DNA from: Geobacter sp.
GTDB taxonomy: Bacteria > Desulfobacterota > Desulfuromonadia > Geobacterales > Geobacteraceae
Assembly (NCBI GenBank): GCA_003857395.1
Contig: RPRC01000178.1
Coordinates: 1-13,461 of the forward strand
Length of the DNA stretch: 13,461 bases
Reading direction: 5' to 3'
A model generated the notes under the pieces. The model was given only the letters and a program-made list of their open reading frames with translations, did no database searches and had not been told where the DNA came from. The position numbers and the translations under genes were made by a program. Positions 1 through 6,141 of this stretch are shown piece after piece. Numbering within the stretch: the first letter of the stretch is position 1; each line of letters begins with the position of its first letter.

Positions 1-33
1 AAGGTAGAACACGGCTTTTTAATTTGTAAATTC

Positions 34-61
34 TTGACAATATTACCTCTAACATTATGAT
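34..61 (+). promoter_or_regulatory. Predicted sigma70 promoter of the pagL-like gene
   Basis: A perfect -35 hexamer TTGACA (34-39) is followed after 16 bp by TATGAT (56-61, 5 of 6 consensus), in AT-rich DNA upstream of the first gene. Transcription would start near 68, giving a leader of about 70 nt. A purine-rich Shine-Dalgarno (GAGAGG, 125-130) lies just before the ATG at 139. Confidence 0.65.
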
Positions 62-138
62 ATCAATATGTGATTAATTAGTTTCTATCACGAATTCGAA
101 TTATCAAAAAGGCTGCATTTTACTGAGAGGGGGGAATT

Positions 139-732
139 ATGAAAGCGTGTGCTTTGGTCGTTCTTTCATTGTTTCTGCACATTCTCCTGTCAACTTCAGT
201 TTTCGCGGCGGACAATGATTTCATTAAATTTCCAAAAAATGAATACTCCCTTATTACCGGTTACGGCACGACCTTTGATGGCGTGGGCAAGAATTCCCAC
301 ACTAGGGTGCAGACCTTTGACGTTATCGGCCGCTATGGACGGTTCCTCTCCGACGAACTGGGAAACGGATGGTACAAAGGGAAACCCGAACTTCTGGTGG
401 AGTTGCCCTTTTCCCTAACAGTAGACCCTAAGGTCTCGCCCATGGTGGGAGTGTCTGTGCTGGGTTGCTGGAAACTGACTTCCTCAAAAGAATTTGTCCC
501 GTATATTTTCTTTGGTGTTGGTGTGGTCTACGTCGATCTCGACCTGGAATGCATGGGCAGCGAGATAAATTTTGTGTATCAGGGAGGAGCGGGAATTCAG
601 TATTTCCTTGGCGAGATGATCGCATTGAACCTGGAATTCCGCTACCATCATATTTCAAACGCAGGGCTTGCAGAACCCAACGCGCCGATCAATTCAGGAA
701 AGGTATTAGTTGGCGTCAGTTTCTACAGATGA
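139..732 (+). CDS. pagL: PagL-like lipid A 3-O-deacylase (acyloxyacyl hydrolase)
   Basis: This is a 197-residue secreted protein. Residues 1-23 form a signal peptide (hydrophobic core, then VFA before AAD), and the mature part looks like an eight-stranded outer-membrane beta-barrel. PagL enzymes remove the 3-O-linked acyl chain of lipid A in the outer membrane. The diagnostic segment is YHHISNAG (169-176), which matches the family's H-x-S-N-A-G; His171 and Ser173 correspond to the catalytic His126 and Ser128 of Pseudomonas aeruginosa PagL. The third catalytic residue of that enzyme, Glu140, aligns by spacing with Asn185 in NAPINS (181-186), so the triad is not canonical. The gene stands alone and converges on the dehydrogenase gene. 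The start is supported by GAGAGGGGGG immediately upstream. Family membership is fairly sure; enzymatic activity is inference. Confidence 0.8.
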   Translation: MKACALVVLSLFLHILLSTSVFAADNDFIKFPKNEYSLITGYGTTFDGVGKNSHTRVQTFDVIGRYGRFLSDELGNGWYKGKPELLVELPFSLTVDPKVSPMVGVSVLGCWKLTSSKEFVPYIFFGVGVVYVDLDLECMGSEINFVYQGGAGIQYFLGEMIALNLEFRYHHISNAGLAEPNAPINSGKVLVGVSFYR

Positions 733-785
733 GCTGGATGCTTTCTAGCCCTCTGTGGATATACATGTTAAGTAAAGTCAAGCAG

Positions 786-846
786 AATTGGGGGTCAGAC
801 AGAATCTGAGGGAGACAGCCACCATTTCATGAGGGAGCCTGTCTCG
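786..846. repeat. Hairpin-rich REP-like remnant
   Basis: Two inverted repeats lie between the convergent ends of the PagL-like and dehydrogenase genes. TCAGA (795-799) pairs with TCTGA (805-809) around a 5-nt loop, and GAGACAG (812-818) pairs with CTGTCTC (839-845). From memory, the wording (GGGGTCAGACAG... GACAGCCACCATTT) resembles sequences around REP-associated tyrosine transposases. No transposase is present. It could also act as a bidirectional 3' hairpin, but no T-run follows. Confidence 0.4.
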
Positions 847-859
847 TGCCGGCTAATGC

Positions 860-2137
860 TCACAATCTCCAGAACCGTATTCCTTCGGCTTCCATGTCAG
901 ATGCCTGAAAAATCCCCTTCACATCCACCAAAACACTTCCATTCAGCAAGCCTTTATACAGTCCAACACCCATCTCCCGATACTGCCGATGCGCAACCGC
1001 CACAACCACAGCCGCTGCGGGCTGCAACTCCTCAAAGGGGACCACTTTCAGATCATATTCGTGTGCAACCTCAACCGGATCGGCCAGGGGATCATTGACT
1101 TGGACATTGATTCCATACTCCTGAAGCTCCCGAATTATGTCGATTACCTTGGAATTACGGATATCGGGACAATCTTCCTTGAAGGTGAGGCCGAGGACCG
1201 TAACCGTTGAAGCGAGGATATTCTGACCGGCGTGGATCATCTCGCGGATGGTGCGCTGGGCAATGAATTTGCCGACACCGTCGTTAATGCGGCGACCTGC
1301 CAGGATAACCTGGGGGATGTAGCCGATCTTCTCCGCCTTGTGGGTCAGGTAGTAGGGATCAACGCCGATGCAGTGCCCACCAACCAGGCCCGGCCTGAAG
1401 GGCAGGAAGTTCCACTTGGTCCCGGCAGCTTCCAGGACATCGAGAGTGTCGATGCCGAGCCGGTCGAAGATCAGCGCCAGTTCGTTCATCAGGGCAATGT
1501 TCAGGTCGCGCTGGGTGTTTTCGATAACCTTGGCTGCTTCGGCCACCTTGATGCTTGCCGCTTTATGAACCCCAGCCGTCACAACCGAGGCATAGACCGA
1601 GGCAACTGTTTCCAAGGTCGCCGGGTCTGAGCCGGAGACGACTTTTTTGATTTTGGTAAAGGTATGCTCTTTGTCACCGGGGTTGATCCGTTCGGGGCTG
1701 TAGCCCACGGTAAAGTCGCTGCCGAAGGTCAGCCCGGAGACCCGCTCCAGAACGGGAATACAATCCTCCTCGGTGGCACCGGGGTAGACCGTGGACTCAT
1801 AGACGACAATATCCCCTTTTTTTAGTGCCTTGCCAACTGTCTCCGAAGCCTTTATCAAAATTGCAAGATCCGGCCGTTTAGCATCGTCCACCGGTGTGGG
1901 AACAGCAACGATGTGGAAGTCTGCGGTTCGCAAATCGTCAATGGAGTTGCTAAAAAGAAGGTTAGTATCGGTAAGTTCCCCGGAGGTGACCTCGCCGGTC
2001 CGGTCATAACCTTCCTGCAACTCGCGAATTCGCTCCGCGTTCACGTCAAAACCGATGGTTCTGCTTTTCTTGCCAAATGCCACTGCCACGGGGAGTCCCA
2101 CATAGCCGAGGCCGATAACGGAAATTTTTCGAGTCAT
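860..2137 (-). CDS. tviB: UDP-N-acetylhexosamine 6-dehydrogenase (TviB/WbpO type)
   Basis: This 425-residue cytosolic enzyme would perform the NAD-dependent double oxidation of C6 of UDP-GlcNAc or UDP-GalNAc to the uronic acid, a precursor for capsule, O-antigen or exopolysaccharide. The N-terminal Rossmann motif is G9-L-G11-Y-V-G14. STVYPGATEE (115-124), the catalytic Lys203 region AAKVIENTQRDLN (201-213) and the nucleophile Cys256 in VGGHCIGVDPYYL (252-264) are intact, and the C-terminal UDP-binding domain includes VLGLTFKEDCPDIRNSK (314-330). FRPGLVGGHCIGVDPYYLTHK favours the HexNAc dehydrogenase subgroup over UDP-glucose dehydrogenase. The reading frame stays open to 2248, but the ATG at 2137 is preceded by GGAG with 6-7 nt spacing and places the Rossmann fold at the N-terminus, so I use that start. 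It lies downstream of the CpsB-like gene on the same strand. UDP-GlcNAc versus UDP-GalNAc specificity cannot be read. Confidence 0.9.
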   Translation of the reverse strand: MTRKISVIGLGYVGLPVAVAFGKKSRTIGFDVNAERIRELQEGYDRTGEVTSGELTDTNLLFSNSIDDLRTADFHIVAVPTPVDDAKRPDLAILIKASETVGKALKKGDIVVYESTVYPGATEEDCIPVLERVSGLTFGSDFTVGYSPERINPGDKEHTFTKIKKVVSGSDPATLETVASVYASVVTAGVHKAASIKVAEAAKVIENTQRDLNIALMNELALIFDRLGIDTLDVLEAAGTKWNFLPFRPGLVGGHCIGVDPYYLTHKAEKIGYIPQVILAGRRINDGVGKFIAQRTIREMIHAGQNILASTVTVLGLTFKEDCPDIRNSKVIDIIRELQEYGINVQVNDPLADPVEVAHEYDLKVVPFEELQPAAAVVVAVAHRQYREMGVGLYKGLLNGSVLVDVKGIFQASDMEAEGIRFWRL

Positions 2138-2173
2138 TAGTTGCTCCGGAGTTACGGGTAAGAGAAAATAAGA

Positions 2174-2200
2174 ATCATATCTATTTGTCAATGGGGTCAA
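2174..2200 (-). promoter_or_regulatory. Possible promoter of the tviB-like gene
   Basis: On the minus strand, TTGACC (2200-2195) is followed after 15 bp by TATGAT (2179-2174), about 36 bp before the chosen ATG. A second TTGACA lies at 2191-2186 but has no well-placed -10. The 15-bp spacer is short, so this is tentative. If real, the gene can be transcribed separately from the CpsB-like gene. Confidence 0.4.
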
Positions 2201-2250
2201 AATGTAATTCAAGCATGAAATCCAGGGAGAACTTTCAAAGTACTTCAAAA

Positions 2251-2286
2251 TTCTGTTCGTGAAAACACGGAGGTATTCGTGGCAAA
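2251..2286. repeat. Family A repeat fragment (TTCGTG units)
   Basis: TTCGTG (2256-2261) and ATTCGTGGC (2275-2283) lie next to the stop codon of the CpsB-like gene. They have the same wording as the family A copies at 4421-4690, 5885-5999 and 7686-7719. The copy is degenerate. Confidence 0.5.
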
Positions 2287-2292
2287 ATAGTC

Positions 2293-3180
2293 TTACTTTG
2301 CTGCTGCGAGTTTCTTCTCAGCGGCTCTTGATGAAGTTGCAGGCCCTGTAAGGAGTGCCGAAAGTCCCTCCGCACCGACATGGCTTTCTACTTCGCGCAG
2401 TCCCCGCCTCAGCCAGTCGGCCAATCCCTGAGAGGCGTGGGCATCGCTGCCGAGGCAGTCGTACAGGCCGCTCTGGAGGTTTTTGATGGCGGCTTTTCTG
2501 ACCTGTTCGCCGTAGATGCCGGCGAAGCTTCCCAGGTTTCCCTGGAAGCGGCAACCCAAAGATCGTAACAGCGAGCTAAGATCGTGGTCACTATTCGCGG
2601 TTTCCAGTTCAAGGTTCGAAGCGGGGAGCTGATTTCTAAACTTCCTGTTGGCAAATCTCAGCACTGACCCCAGAAGTGATGGTGATTTGGCCTTTTCAGT
2701 GGTTTGGAACAGTGAACTGCGTTCAGGGTGAGCGAAGAGAGGGGTGTAGCCGCGGAGTGTCACCTGGTAGGCGATGGAGCTGAGGAGGGTCGGGGTGGCC
2801 CGGAGAGGGGCCTCCATCAGCAGAATGTTCGAGTCTCCGAGGGAGAGCGGGTCGTCAAGCTGTGCGGGGAGGAATTCGTCACAGTAATATTCGCTTCCCG
2901 CAAAAACGCGCAACGGGATGCCGGCCCTGTTAATTGCCTCCTGCAGGTCCCGGGTCGCCTGGCGGATACGGATAGCTGAGGCCTCGTAGACACCTGGTAT
3001 TGAGTGCGGGGTGCAGTGGATCTGCGTGAAGCCGGCCTCGGCAAGGATTTCTGCCATGGTCAGCGACTCGGCGAGATCGTTGGCGCCGTCATCCAGAGTG
3101 GGCAGTAAATGGCAGTGCCAGTCTGTCCAATGGCGAGTGTTGCGTGTGGCGTGTGGAGTTATCGTCATTTTTATTGGCAA
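2293..3180 (-). CDS. cpsB: CpsB/YwqE-type PHP-family tyrosine-protein phosphatase
   Basis: The protein is 295 residues long from the furthest upstream start. Family members are metal-dependent phosphatases that dephosphorylate bacterial tyrosine kinases controlling capsule and exopolysaccharide assembly. The PHP metal-binding motifs are all present: DWHCHLLPTLDDGA (20-33), HCTPH (55-59), GSEYY (95-99), AHPER (150-154) and GSDAHAS (244-250). The typical family length is nearer 250. The excess comes mainly from about 35-40 residues between AHPER and LLRSLG, described separately. The start is uncertain: TTG at 3180 and ATG at 3168 are both in frame, neither has a convincing ribosome binding site, and the segment TPHATRNTRH before the first motif looks like translated repeat. 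It precedes the tviB-like gene on the same strand, which fits a polysaccharide role. The family call is secure; the substrate kinase is not in the window. Confidence 0.78.
   Translation of the reverse strand: MPIKMTITPHATRNTRHWTDWHCHLLPTLDDGANDLAESLTMAEILAEAGFTQIHCTPHSIPGVYEASAIRIRQATRDLQEAINRAGIPLRVFAGSEYYCDEFLPAQLDDPLSLGDSNILLMEAPLRATPTLLSSIAYQVTLRGYTPLFAHPERSSLFQTTEKAKSPSLLGSVLRFANRKFRNQLPASNLELETANSDHDLSSLLRSLGCRFQGNLGSFAGIYGEQVRKAAIKNLQSGLYDCLGSDAHASQGLADWLRRGLREVESHVGAEGLSALLTGPATSSRAAEKKLAAAK
2581..2694. repeat. In-frame repeat-like insertion in the CpsB-like gene
   Basis: Codons 163-200 of the CpsB-like gene encode a low-complexity segment (including QLPASNLELETANS) lying between the conserved AHPER and LLRSLG blocks, where family members normally have a short loop. 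On the minus strand the DNA contains TCGAACCTTGAACTGG, worded like the family C repeat at 3394-3427 (TTGAACCTTCGACGTTGAA). The frame is preserved. The boundaries are approximate. Confidence 0.45.
3132..3160. repeat. GCGTGTGGC-type tandem repeat at the CpsB-like N-terminus
   Basis: The + strand reads GCGTGTGGCGTGTGG (3142-3156), preceded by the related GCGAGTGTT (3133-3141). On the coding strand this gives the residues HATRNTRH. Such short-period sequence is unlike the rest of the gene and resembles the periodic intergenic repeats elsewhere in the window. Confidence 0.4.
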
Positions 3181-3274
3181 AAACCGCTATGGGTGGTGAA
3201 TTTTCAGCTGTAGCTTCAAGGGACATTTATGCCAGGATTTTCTATCGAATCTACTAAGCATTTGAAGTTAAAGA

Positions 3275-3302
3275 TTTTTACCGCTATTGAAAAATTAGTC
3301 AA
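3275..3302 (-). promoter_or_regulatory. Possible promoter of the CpsB-like gene
   Basis: On the minus strand, TTGACT (3302-3297, 5 of 6) is followed after 16 bp by TAAAAA (3280-3275, 4 of 6). It lies in the 297-bp region between the divergent CpsB-like and pseudouridine synthase genes and would give a leader of roughly 90-100 nt. The match is moderate. Confidence 0.35.
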
Positions 3303-3341
3303 GTATTTTAATGCTCAAGTTCCGGACAAAACCGGGGGGTG

Positions 3342-3358
3342 CTAGACATTATGTCTAG
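3342..3358. promoter_or_regulatory. Perfect 17-bp palindrome, possible operator
   Basis: CTAGACAT-T-ATGTCTAG is a perfect inverted repeat with 8-bp arms and a single central base. It lies between divergent genes, about 120 bp upstream of the pseudouridine synthase start. Its compactness suits a dimeric regulator better than a terminator. No regulator gene is nearby, so the role is unknown. Confidence 0.35.
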
Positions 3359-3393
3359 GAAGGTGAACGGGACGGGTAGTTGAAGTTATCGGG

Positions 3394-3427
3394 TCAAACA
3401 TTGAACCTTCGACGTTGAATTTTTTCA
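3394..3427. repeat. Family C repeat fragment (TTGAACNTTGAA type)
   Basis: ACATTGAACCTTCGACGTTG (3398-3417) and the bases around it have the short-period wording of the family C copies near 6110-6127, 6888-6918 and 7736-7777. It lies upstream of the pseudouridine synthase start. Confidence 0.45.
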
Positions 3428-3477
3428 GGTTAACGTCTACCATGTGCACTGGAAATGATGGAGAGAAGGGGATGGGC

Positions 3478-4362
3478 ATGATCTTGAAGGAAACGGTGGC
3501 CGCGGAACAGGCCGGGATGCGGTTGGATGATGGTGCGGCGCTGCTTTTTGAAGCGCTGTCAAAGACCAGAGTACGGAGGATTGTCGACCTGGGGGGCTGC
3601 GCGGTGAACGGTACCATGGTGAGAGTTGCCTCCCGGACCTTGCGGCAGGGAGACGAGATTGTCCTGGGGGTGATGGAGCCGGAACGGTTCAAGGAGCTTG
3701 TCTATACCGCCGAGACGGTTATCTATGAAGACAAGGATCTGGTGGGAGTCTGCAAGCCGGCCGGGTTCAACTCCCAGCGGACACCGTACCAGTTGAAGGG
3801 TACCGTGGAGTATGCCATCGGCGTGTATATGAAGTGCAGTGCGAGCGGCGAGCCGGTGCGAATTATCCACCGCCTGGACCGTGGCACCTCCGGGGTGATG
3901 CTGTTTCCGAAGAATCGCACTGCCGCGGCACGGTTGTCGCAGCTTTTGAAAGAGGGTCGGGTGGAGAAGCGCTACCTGGCCCTGGTAACCGGCACTCCTC
4001 CGGCCGGGGAGTGGCTGGTGGACCAGCCCATTGCGAAGGTAGGCTCGGCGCGCTACGGGGTTGCCAGGCCGGGCAAGGAGGCACAGACCGGTTTCCGGGT
4101 CGTGGCGCAGGGGGATGGCGCGGCCCTGCTGGAAGCGCAGCCTTTCACCGGACGGACCCATCAGATTCGCGTGCACCTGAACCACTGTGGACTGCCGATC
4201 GTTGGCGACTCCACCTATGGCGGGGTTGCTGCAGCACGCATGATGCTGCACTGCCGGTCCATGGCTTTTGAGGGGCAGGACGGTCAGGTGGTTACTGTTA
4301 CGGCCGAGCCGGATGAGGAATACCAGCAGATTTGCGGGCAGAAAGCGGTTTTTGGGTTTTAG
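3478..4362 (+). CDS. RluA-family 23S rRNA/tRNA pseudouridine synthase
   Basis: This 294-residue enzyme would isomerise specific uridines in rRNA or tRNA to pseudouridine. An S4-like RNA-binding segment occupies roughly residues 13-60, followed by the catalytic domain. IIHRLDRGTSGVMLF contains the catalytic Asp134, and GRTHQIRVHLNHCGLPIVGDSTYG (around 225-248) is the second family signature. The frame is open from 3415, with ATGs at 3415, 3442, 3472 and 3478. I chose 3478 because AGAAGGGG at 3464-3471 is about 8 nt away, whereas 3472 is too close to it; 3472 remains possible. The target uridine cannot be inferred, so no rluA/C/D symbol is given. The last codons (FGF, stop) run into GTTTTTGGGTTTTAGTTG, which resembles family C repeat wording. 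Confidence 0.88.
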   Translation: MILKETVAAEQAGMRLDDGAALLFEALSKTRVRRIVDLGGCAVNGTMVRVASRTLRQGDEIVLGVMEPERFKELVYTAETVIYEDKDLVGVCKPAGFNSQRTPYQLKGTVEYAIGVYMKCSASGEPVRIIHRLDRGTSGVMLFPKNRTAAARLSQLLKEGRVEKRYLALVTGTPPAGEWLVDQPIAKVGSARYGVARPGKEAQTGFRVVAQGDGAALLEAQPFTGRTHQIRVHLNHCGLPIVGDSTYGGVAAARMMLHCRSMAFEGQDGQVVTVTAEPDEEYQQICGQKAVFGF

Positions 4363-4383
4363 TTGTGGGGAGCGCCCGTGAGT

Positions 4384-4402
4384 CGAAGCTTTTGCGAAGG
4401 CG
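4384..4402 (-). repeat. Family D repeat (CCTTCGC-nn-AAGCTTCG)
   Basis: Read on the minus strand this is CGCCTTCGCAAAAGCTTCG. It matches the + strand copy at about 6042-6058 (CCTTCGCTGAAGCTTCG) at all but two positions of the core. In both places a family A repeat lies within about 20 bp. Confidence 0.55.
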
Positions 4403-4420
4403 TAAGGCAGGAATCTTTTT

Positions 4421-4690
4421 TAGCCACGGATGCACACGGATGCACACAGATGAAAATCAACCCCCCGAAAGGCAATGTAGCCGCGATGAAGAGGCTGGAG
4501 GGGATACATCAATTTTCTGGTGTTCTGTAGTAATCTTCAGCTTTTTTGGTAAGCAATATGGTAACAGTTTTGTCGCAAGAAAAATATTCAGGGGTTTATA
4601 GGAAAAAAGCTTTTTGTGCTTTTGCCGTTTGCCCCTTCATCCCTAGAGAGAAAAGGCCATGTAAGGTTCTATCCGTGTGTATCTGTGGTA
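4421..4690. repeat. 270-bp family A element with imperfect terminal inverted repeats
   Basis: The left end (4421-4441, beginning TAGCCACGGATGCACACGG) and the right end (4671-4690, ATCCGTGTGTATCTGTGGTA) are inverted copies that agree at about 18 of 20 positions with one 1-nt gap. The left end continues as a second unit to 4452. The interior is AT-rich and non-coding. The structure resembles a miniature inverted-repeat element, but no target-site duplication is evident. Confidence 0.5.
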
Positions 4691-4746
4691 AATAAATGTC
4701 TTTGAGTCTTTTATCTCAACTTCCATACCTCAAAACTGAAATTGCC

Positions 4747-5187
4747 TTATCGCAGTTTGAGTCGTGTGAAAAGTTTGCCAAGCATGTGGTTGAAGGGATG
4801 TTCACGGGGCAGGGAGGCGATGACCGGGTATTTGCGAGAGCCGAGTCGGGACAGTTCTTCCTTGATGCGGGGATTGTTCTCGTGGAGCAGTCCGTCGCGG
4901 AAAGTGCGGATGGCGTTATTTCTTCGCCCGGCGAGGAGATAGATCCTGCCGAGATTCAGGTAGTGGATGGAATTCCATGATTCATCCCTGAATGCGCTCC
5001 TGCAGAGGGAAATTGCCTGCTCGAAGTCTTGGTTCTCCTTTGCCAGGCAGTAGGCCAGGTTGGAGATGAGTTCGGGGGTTTCGTCCAGTTCCGCGGCTTC
5101 CTCAAAATGTTTGAGGGCCAGGGCGGTGTTTCCTGCGGATAGTGCCGTAATTCCGTGTTGCAGCAACTGCTGAAACTGATCTTCCAT
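4747..5187 (-). CDS. Small tetratricopeptide-repeat (TPR) protein
   Basis: This 146-residue soluble protein has no signal peptide or membrane segment. Three TPR-like helix pairs can be read at about residues 5-36 (AL.AGN..LAL.HFEEA.ELD), 38-71 (ELISNLAYCLAKE... AISLCRSA) and 73-106 (HYLNLGRIYLLAGRRNNAIRTFRDGL). A basic C-terminal tail follows (LGKLFTRLKLR). TPR proteins act as protein-interaction scaffolds; no specific partner can be named. The start is well supported by GGAGAGG about 9 nt upstream of the ATG. It lies 89 bp downstream of tadA on the same strand and may be cotranscribed. Family is confident; function is unknown. Confidence 0.8.
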   Translation of the reverse strand: MEDQFQQLLQHGITALSAGNTALALKHFEEAAELDETPELISNLAYCLAKENQDFEQAISLCRSAFRDESWNSIHYLNLGRIYLLAGRRNNAIRTFRDGLLHENNPRIKEELSRLGSRKYPVIASLPREHPFNHMLGKLFTRLKLR

Positions 5188-5276
5188 AACTTCTTTCCTC
5201 TCCTGGTCTGCTGCCCGTTGTGATGTATCTTTTCGGCAAACGGAGAAAAAACTTTATTGAATCAGTAGCCCACTAT

Positions 5277-5753
5277 TCACAATCGTTTTTTCTTTTGTCT
5301 CAACTCTGCAAAGAATGTGCTGAGCAGGCCGGAACACTCTTCTCCGCGGACTCCGGAAGTGAGGGCGACGCGGTGATTGAGGCGTGAGTCGTCCGACAGG
5401 TCGTAAAGGGAGCCGGCGGCTCCGGCCTTCGGATCGTGGCAGCCGAACACCACCCTTTCCAGACGGGCGAGGATGATGGCGCCCATGCACATGGGGCAGG
5501 GTTCGAGAGTGACATAAAGGGTAGCGCCGAGCAACCGCCAGTTGGCCGCCTTCTTTGCCGCCCTGCGGATGGCCGTCATTTCCGCGTGGGAGGTGGGGTC
5601 GAGACTTTTCTCCCTGAGGTTGTAGCCACGGCCGAGCACCACTCCGTCCCGTACCACCACTGCGCCAATGGGAACTTCGCCCCGGGCCCCGGCCTTGTTC
5701 GCTTCGCGGATCGCCAGGCCCATCCAGTACTTGTCGTCTTTTTCCAGTTTCAT
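5277..5753 (-). CDS. tadA: tRNA adenosine(34) deaminase TadA
   Basis: This 158-residue zinc deaminase would convert the wobble adenosine of tRNA-Arg(ACG) to inosine. The cytidine-deaminase-like fold is intact: GEVPIGAVVV (25-34), the H-A-E motif with zinc ligand His56 and proton-shuttle Glu58, and P-C-P-M-C with zinc ligands Cys86 and Cys89. FGCHDPKAGAAGSLYDL (about 103-119) is typical of TadA rather than other family members. Length is normal. The ribosome binding site is weak (CCGGACAA just upstream). A 13-codon open frame starting at 5791 ends in TGA overlapping the tadA ATG, so translational coupling is possible but unsupported. A good promoter lies 62-90 bp upstream. Confidence 0.93.
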   Translation of the reverse strand: MKLEKDDKYWMGLAIREANKAGARGEVPIGAVVVRDGVVLGRGYNLREKSLDPTSHAEMTAIRRAAKKAANWRLLGATLYVTLEPCPMCMGAIILARLERVVFGCHDPKAGAAGSLYDLSDDSRLNHRVALTSGVRGEECSGLLSTFFAELRQKKKRL

Positions 5754-5814
5754 TTGTCCGGGCGGGTCAGGCGCCCTATTCCTCTTCTCATGAATATTTG
5801 TCGTCTGCTGTGGT

Positions 5815-5843
5815 ACTATCCAGAATTATCGGGTGATTGTCAA
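5815..5843 (-). promoter_or_regulatory. Predicted sigma70 promoter of tadA
   Basis: On the minus strand, a perfect TTGACA (5843-5838) is followed after 17 bp by GATAGT (5820-5815, 4 of 6). Transcription would start near 5808, giving a leader of about 55 nt before the tadA ATG. Confidence 0.5.
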
Positions 5844-5884
5844 TTTATTTGTATTAGAAAATATTTATTTTAGAAAGTCATTTT

Positions 5885-5999
5885 AGCCACGAATTCCACG
5901 AATAAAGGCGAATGAAAACAAACCCTAAAATCTTCTAAAGGTTTAAAAGCATCTGCTGTGCAAGGTCGTATTCGTGCAAATTTATGTATATTCGTGGCT
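5885..5999. repeat. 115-bp family A element with perfect 10-bp terminal inverted repeats
   Basis: The left end AGCCACGAAT (5885-5894) and right end ATTCGTGGCT (5990-5999) are exact inverted copies. Second internal units follow at both ends (CCACGAAT at 5897-5904; ATTCGTG at 5970-5976). The interior is AT-rich and non-coding. It has the same layout as the 270-bp element at 4421-4690 but a different interior, suggesting that the ends are the conserved part. Confidence 0.55.
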
Positions 6000-6022
6000 C
6001 AAGGATGTTTGTTTTTTAAAAT

Positions 6023-6086
6023 TCTATCCGTGAAAATCCACTCCTTCGCTGAAGCTTCGGCGCGCAAGCGTGTGCATCCGTGGCAA
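6023..6086. repeat. Composite repeat: family D nested in family A
   Basis: TCTATCCGTG (6023-6032) matches the right arm wording of the 4421-4690 element (TCTATCCGTG, 4668-4677). Where that copy continues, this one has the family D palindrome-like unit (CCTTCGCTGAAGCTTCGG, about 6043-6060), then GTGTGCATCCGTGGCA (6070-6085) of family A. This order suggests one repeat inserted into another. Confidence 0.45.
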
Positions 6087-6141
6087 AAAATGTTTTTTAT
6101 CTTTTCCAGCCTTGAACATTGAACAGTTTTTTGGAGGTTTC

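Larger units (their letters stand above)
4363..4746. other. 384-bp gene-free gap between convergent genes
   Basis: No credible gene is present; the + frame open through 4332-4601 is mostly the tail of the pseudouridine synthase region and repeat sequence. The gap holds a family D copy (4384-4402) and a family A element with inverted ends (4421-4690) around an AT-rich interior. I see no clear intrinsic terminator. Confidence 0.6.
5754..6141. other. 388-bp gap between divergent tadA and cyclase genes
   Basis: The gap holds the tadA promoter (5815-5843), a family A element with perfect 10-bp inverted ends (5885-5999), a nested A/D/A repeat (6023-6086) and a family C fragment (about 6110-6127) just before the cyclase ribosome binding site. 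The stretch 6070-6141 is open in the cyclase frame, but the repeat wording and the strong GGAGG argue it is untranslated. I could not identify a cyclase promoter. Confidence 0.6.

Noticed and set aside
1232..1630. 132-codon + strand open frame
   Set aside because: It is antisense to the tviB-like gene, which has all catalytic motifs.
3316..3330. Flagellar-type (sigma28) promoter beginning CTCAAGTTCC
   Set aside because: No GCCGATA-like -10 follows at the right distance.
3559..4251. 230-codon minus strand open frame
   Set aside because: It is antisense to the pseudouridine synthase, whose motifs are unambiguous.
5750..5791. 13-codon leader ORF whose TGA overlaps the tadA ATG
   Set aside because: The overlap is suggestive of coupling, but the mini-ORF has no Shine-Dalgarno and no recognisable attenuation structure; chance is likely.
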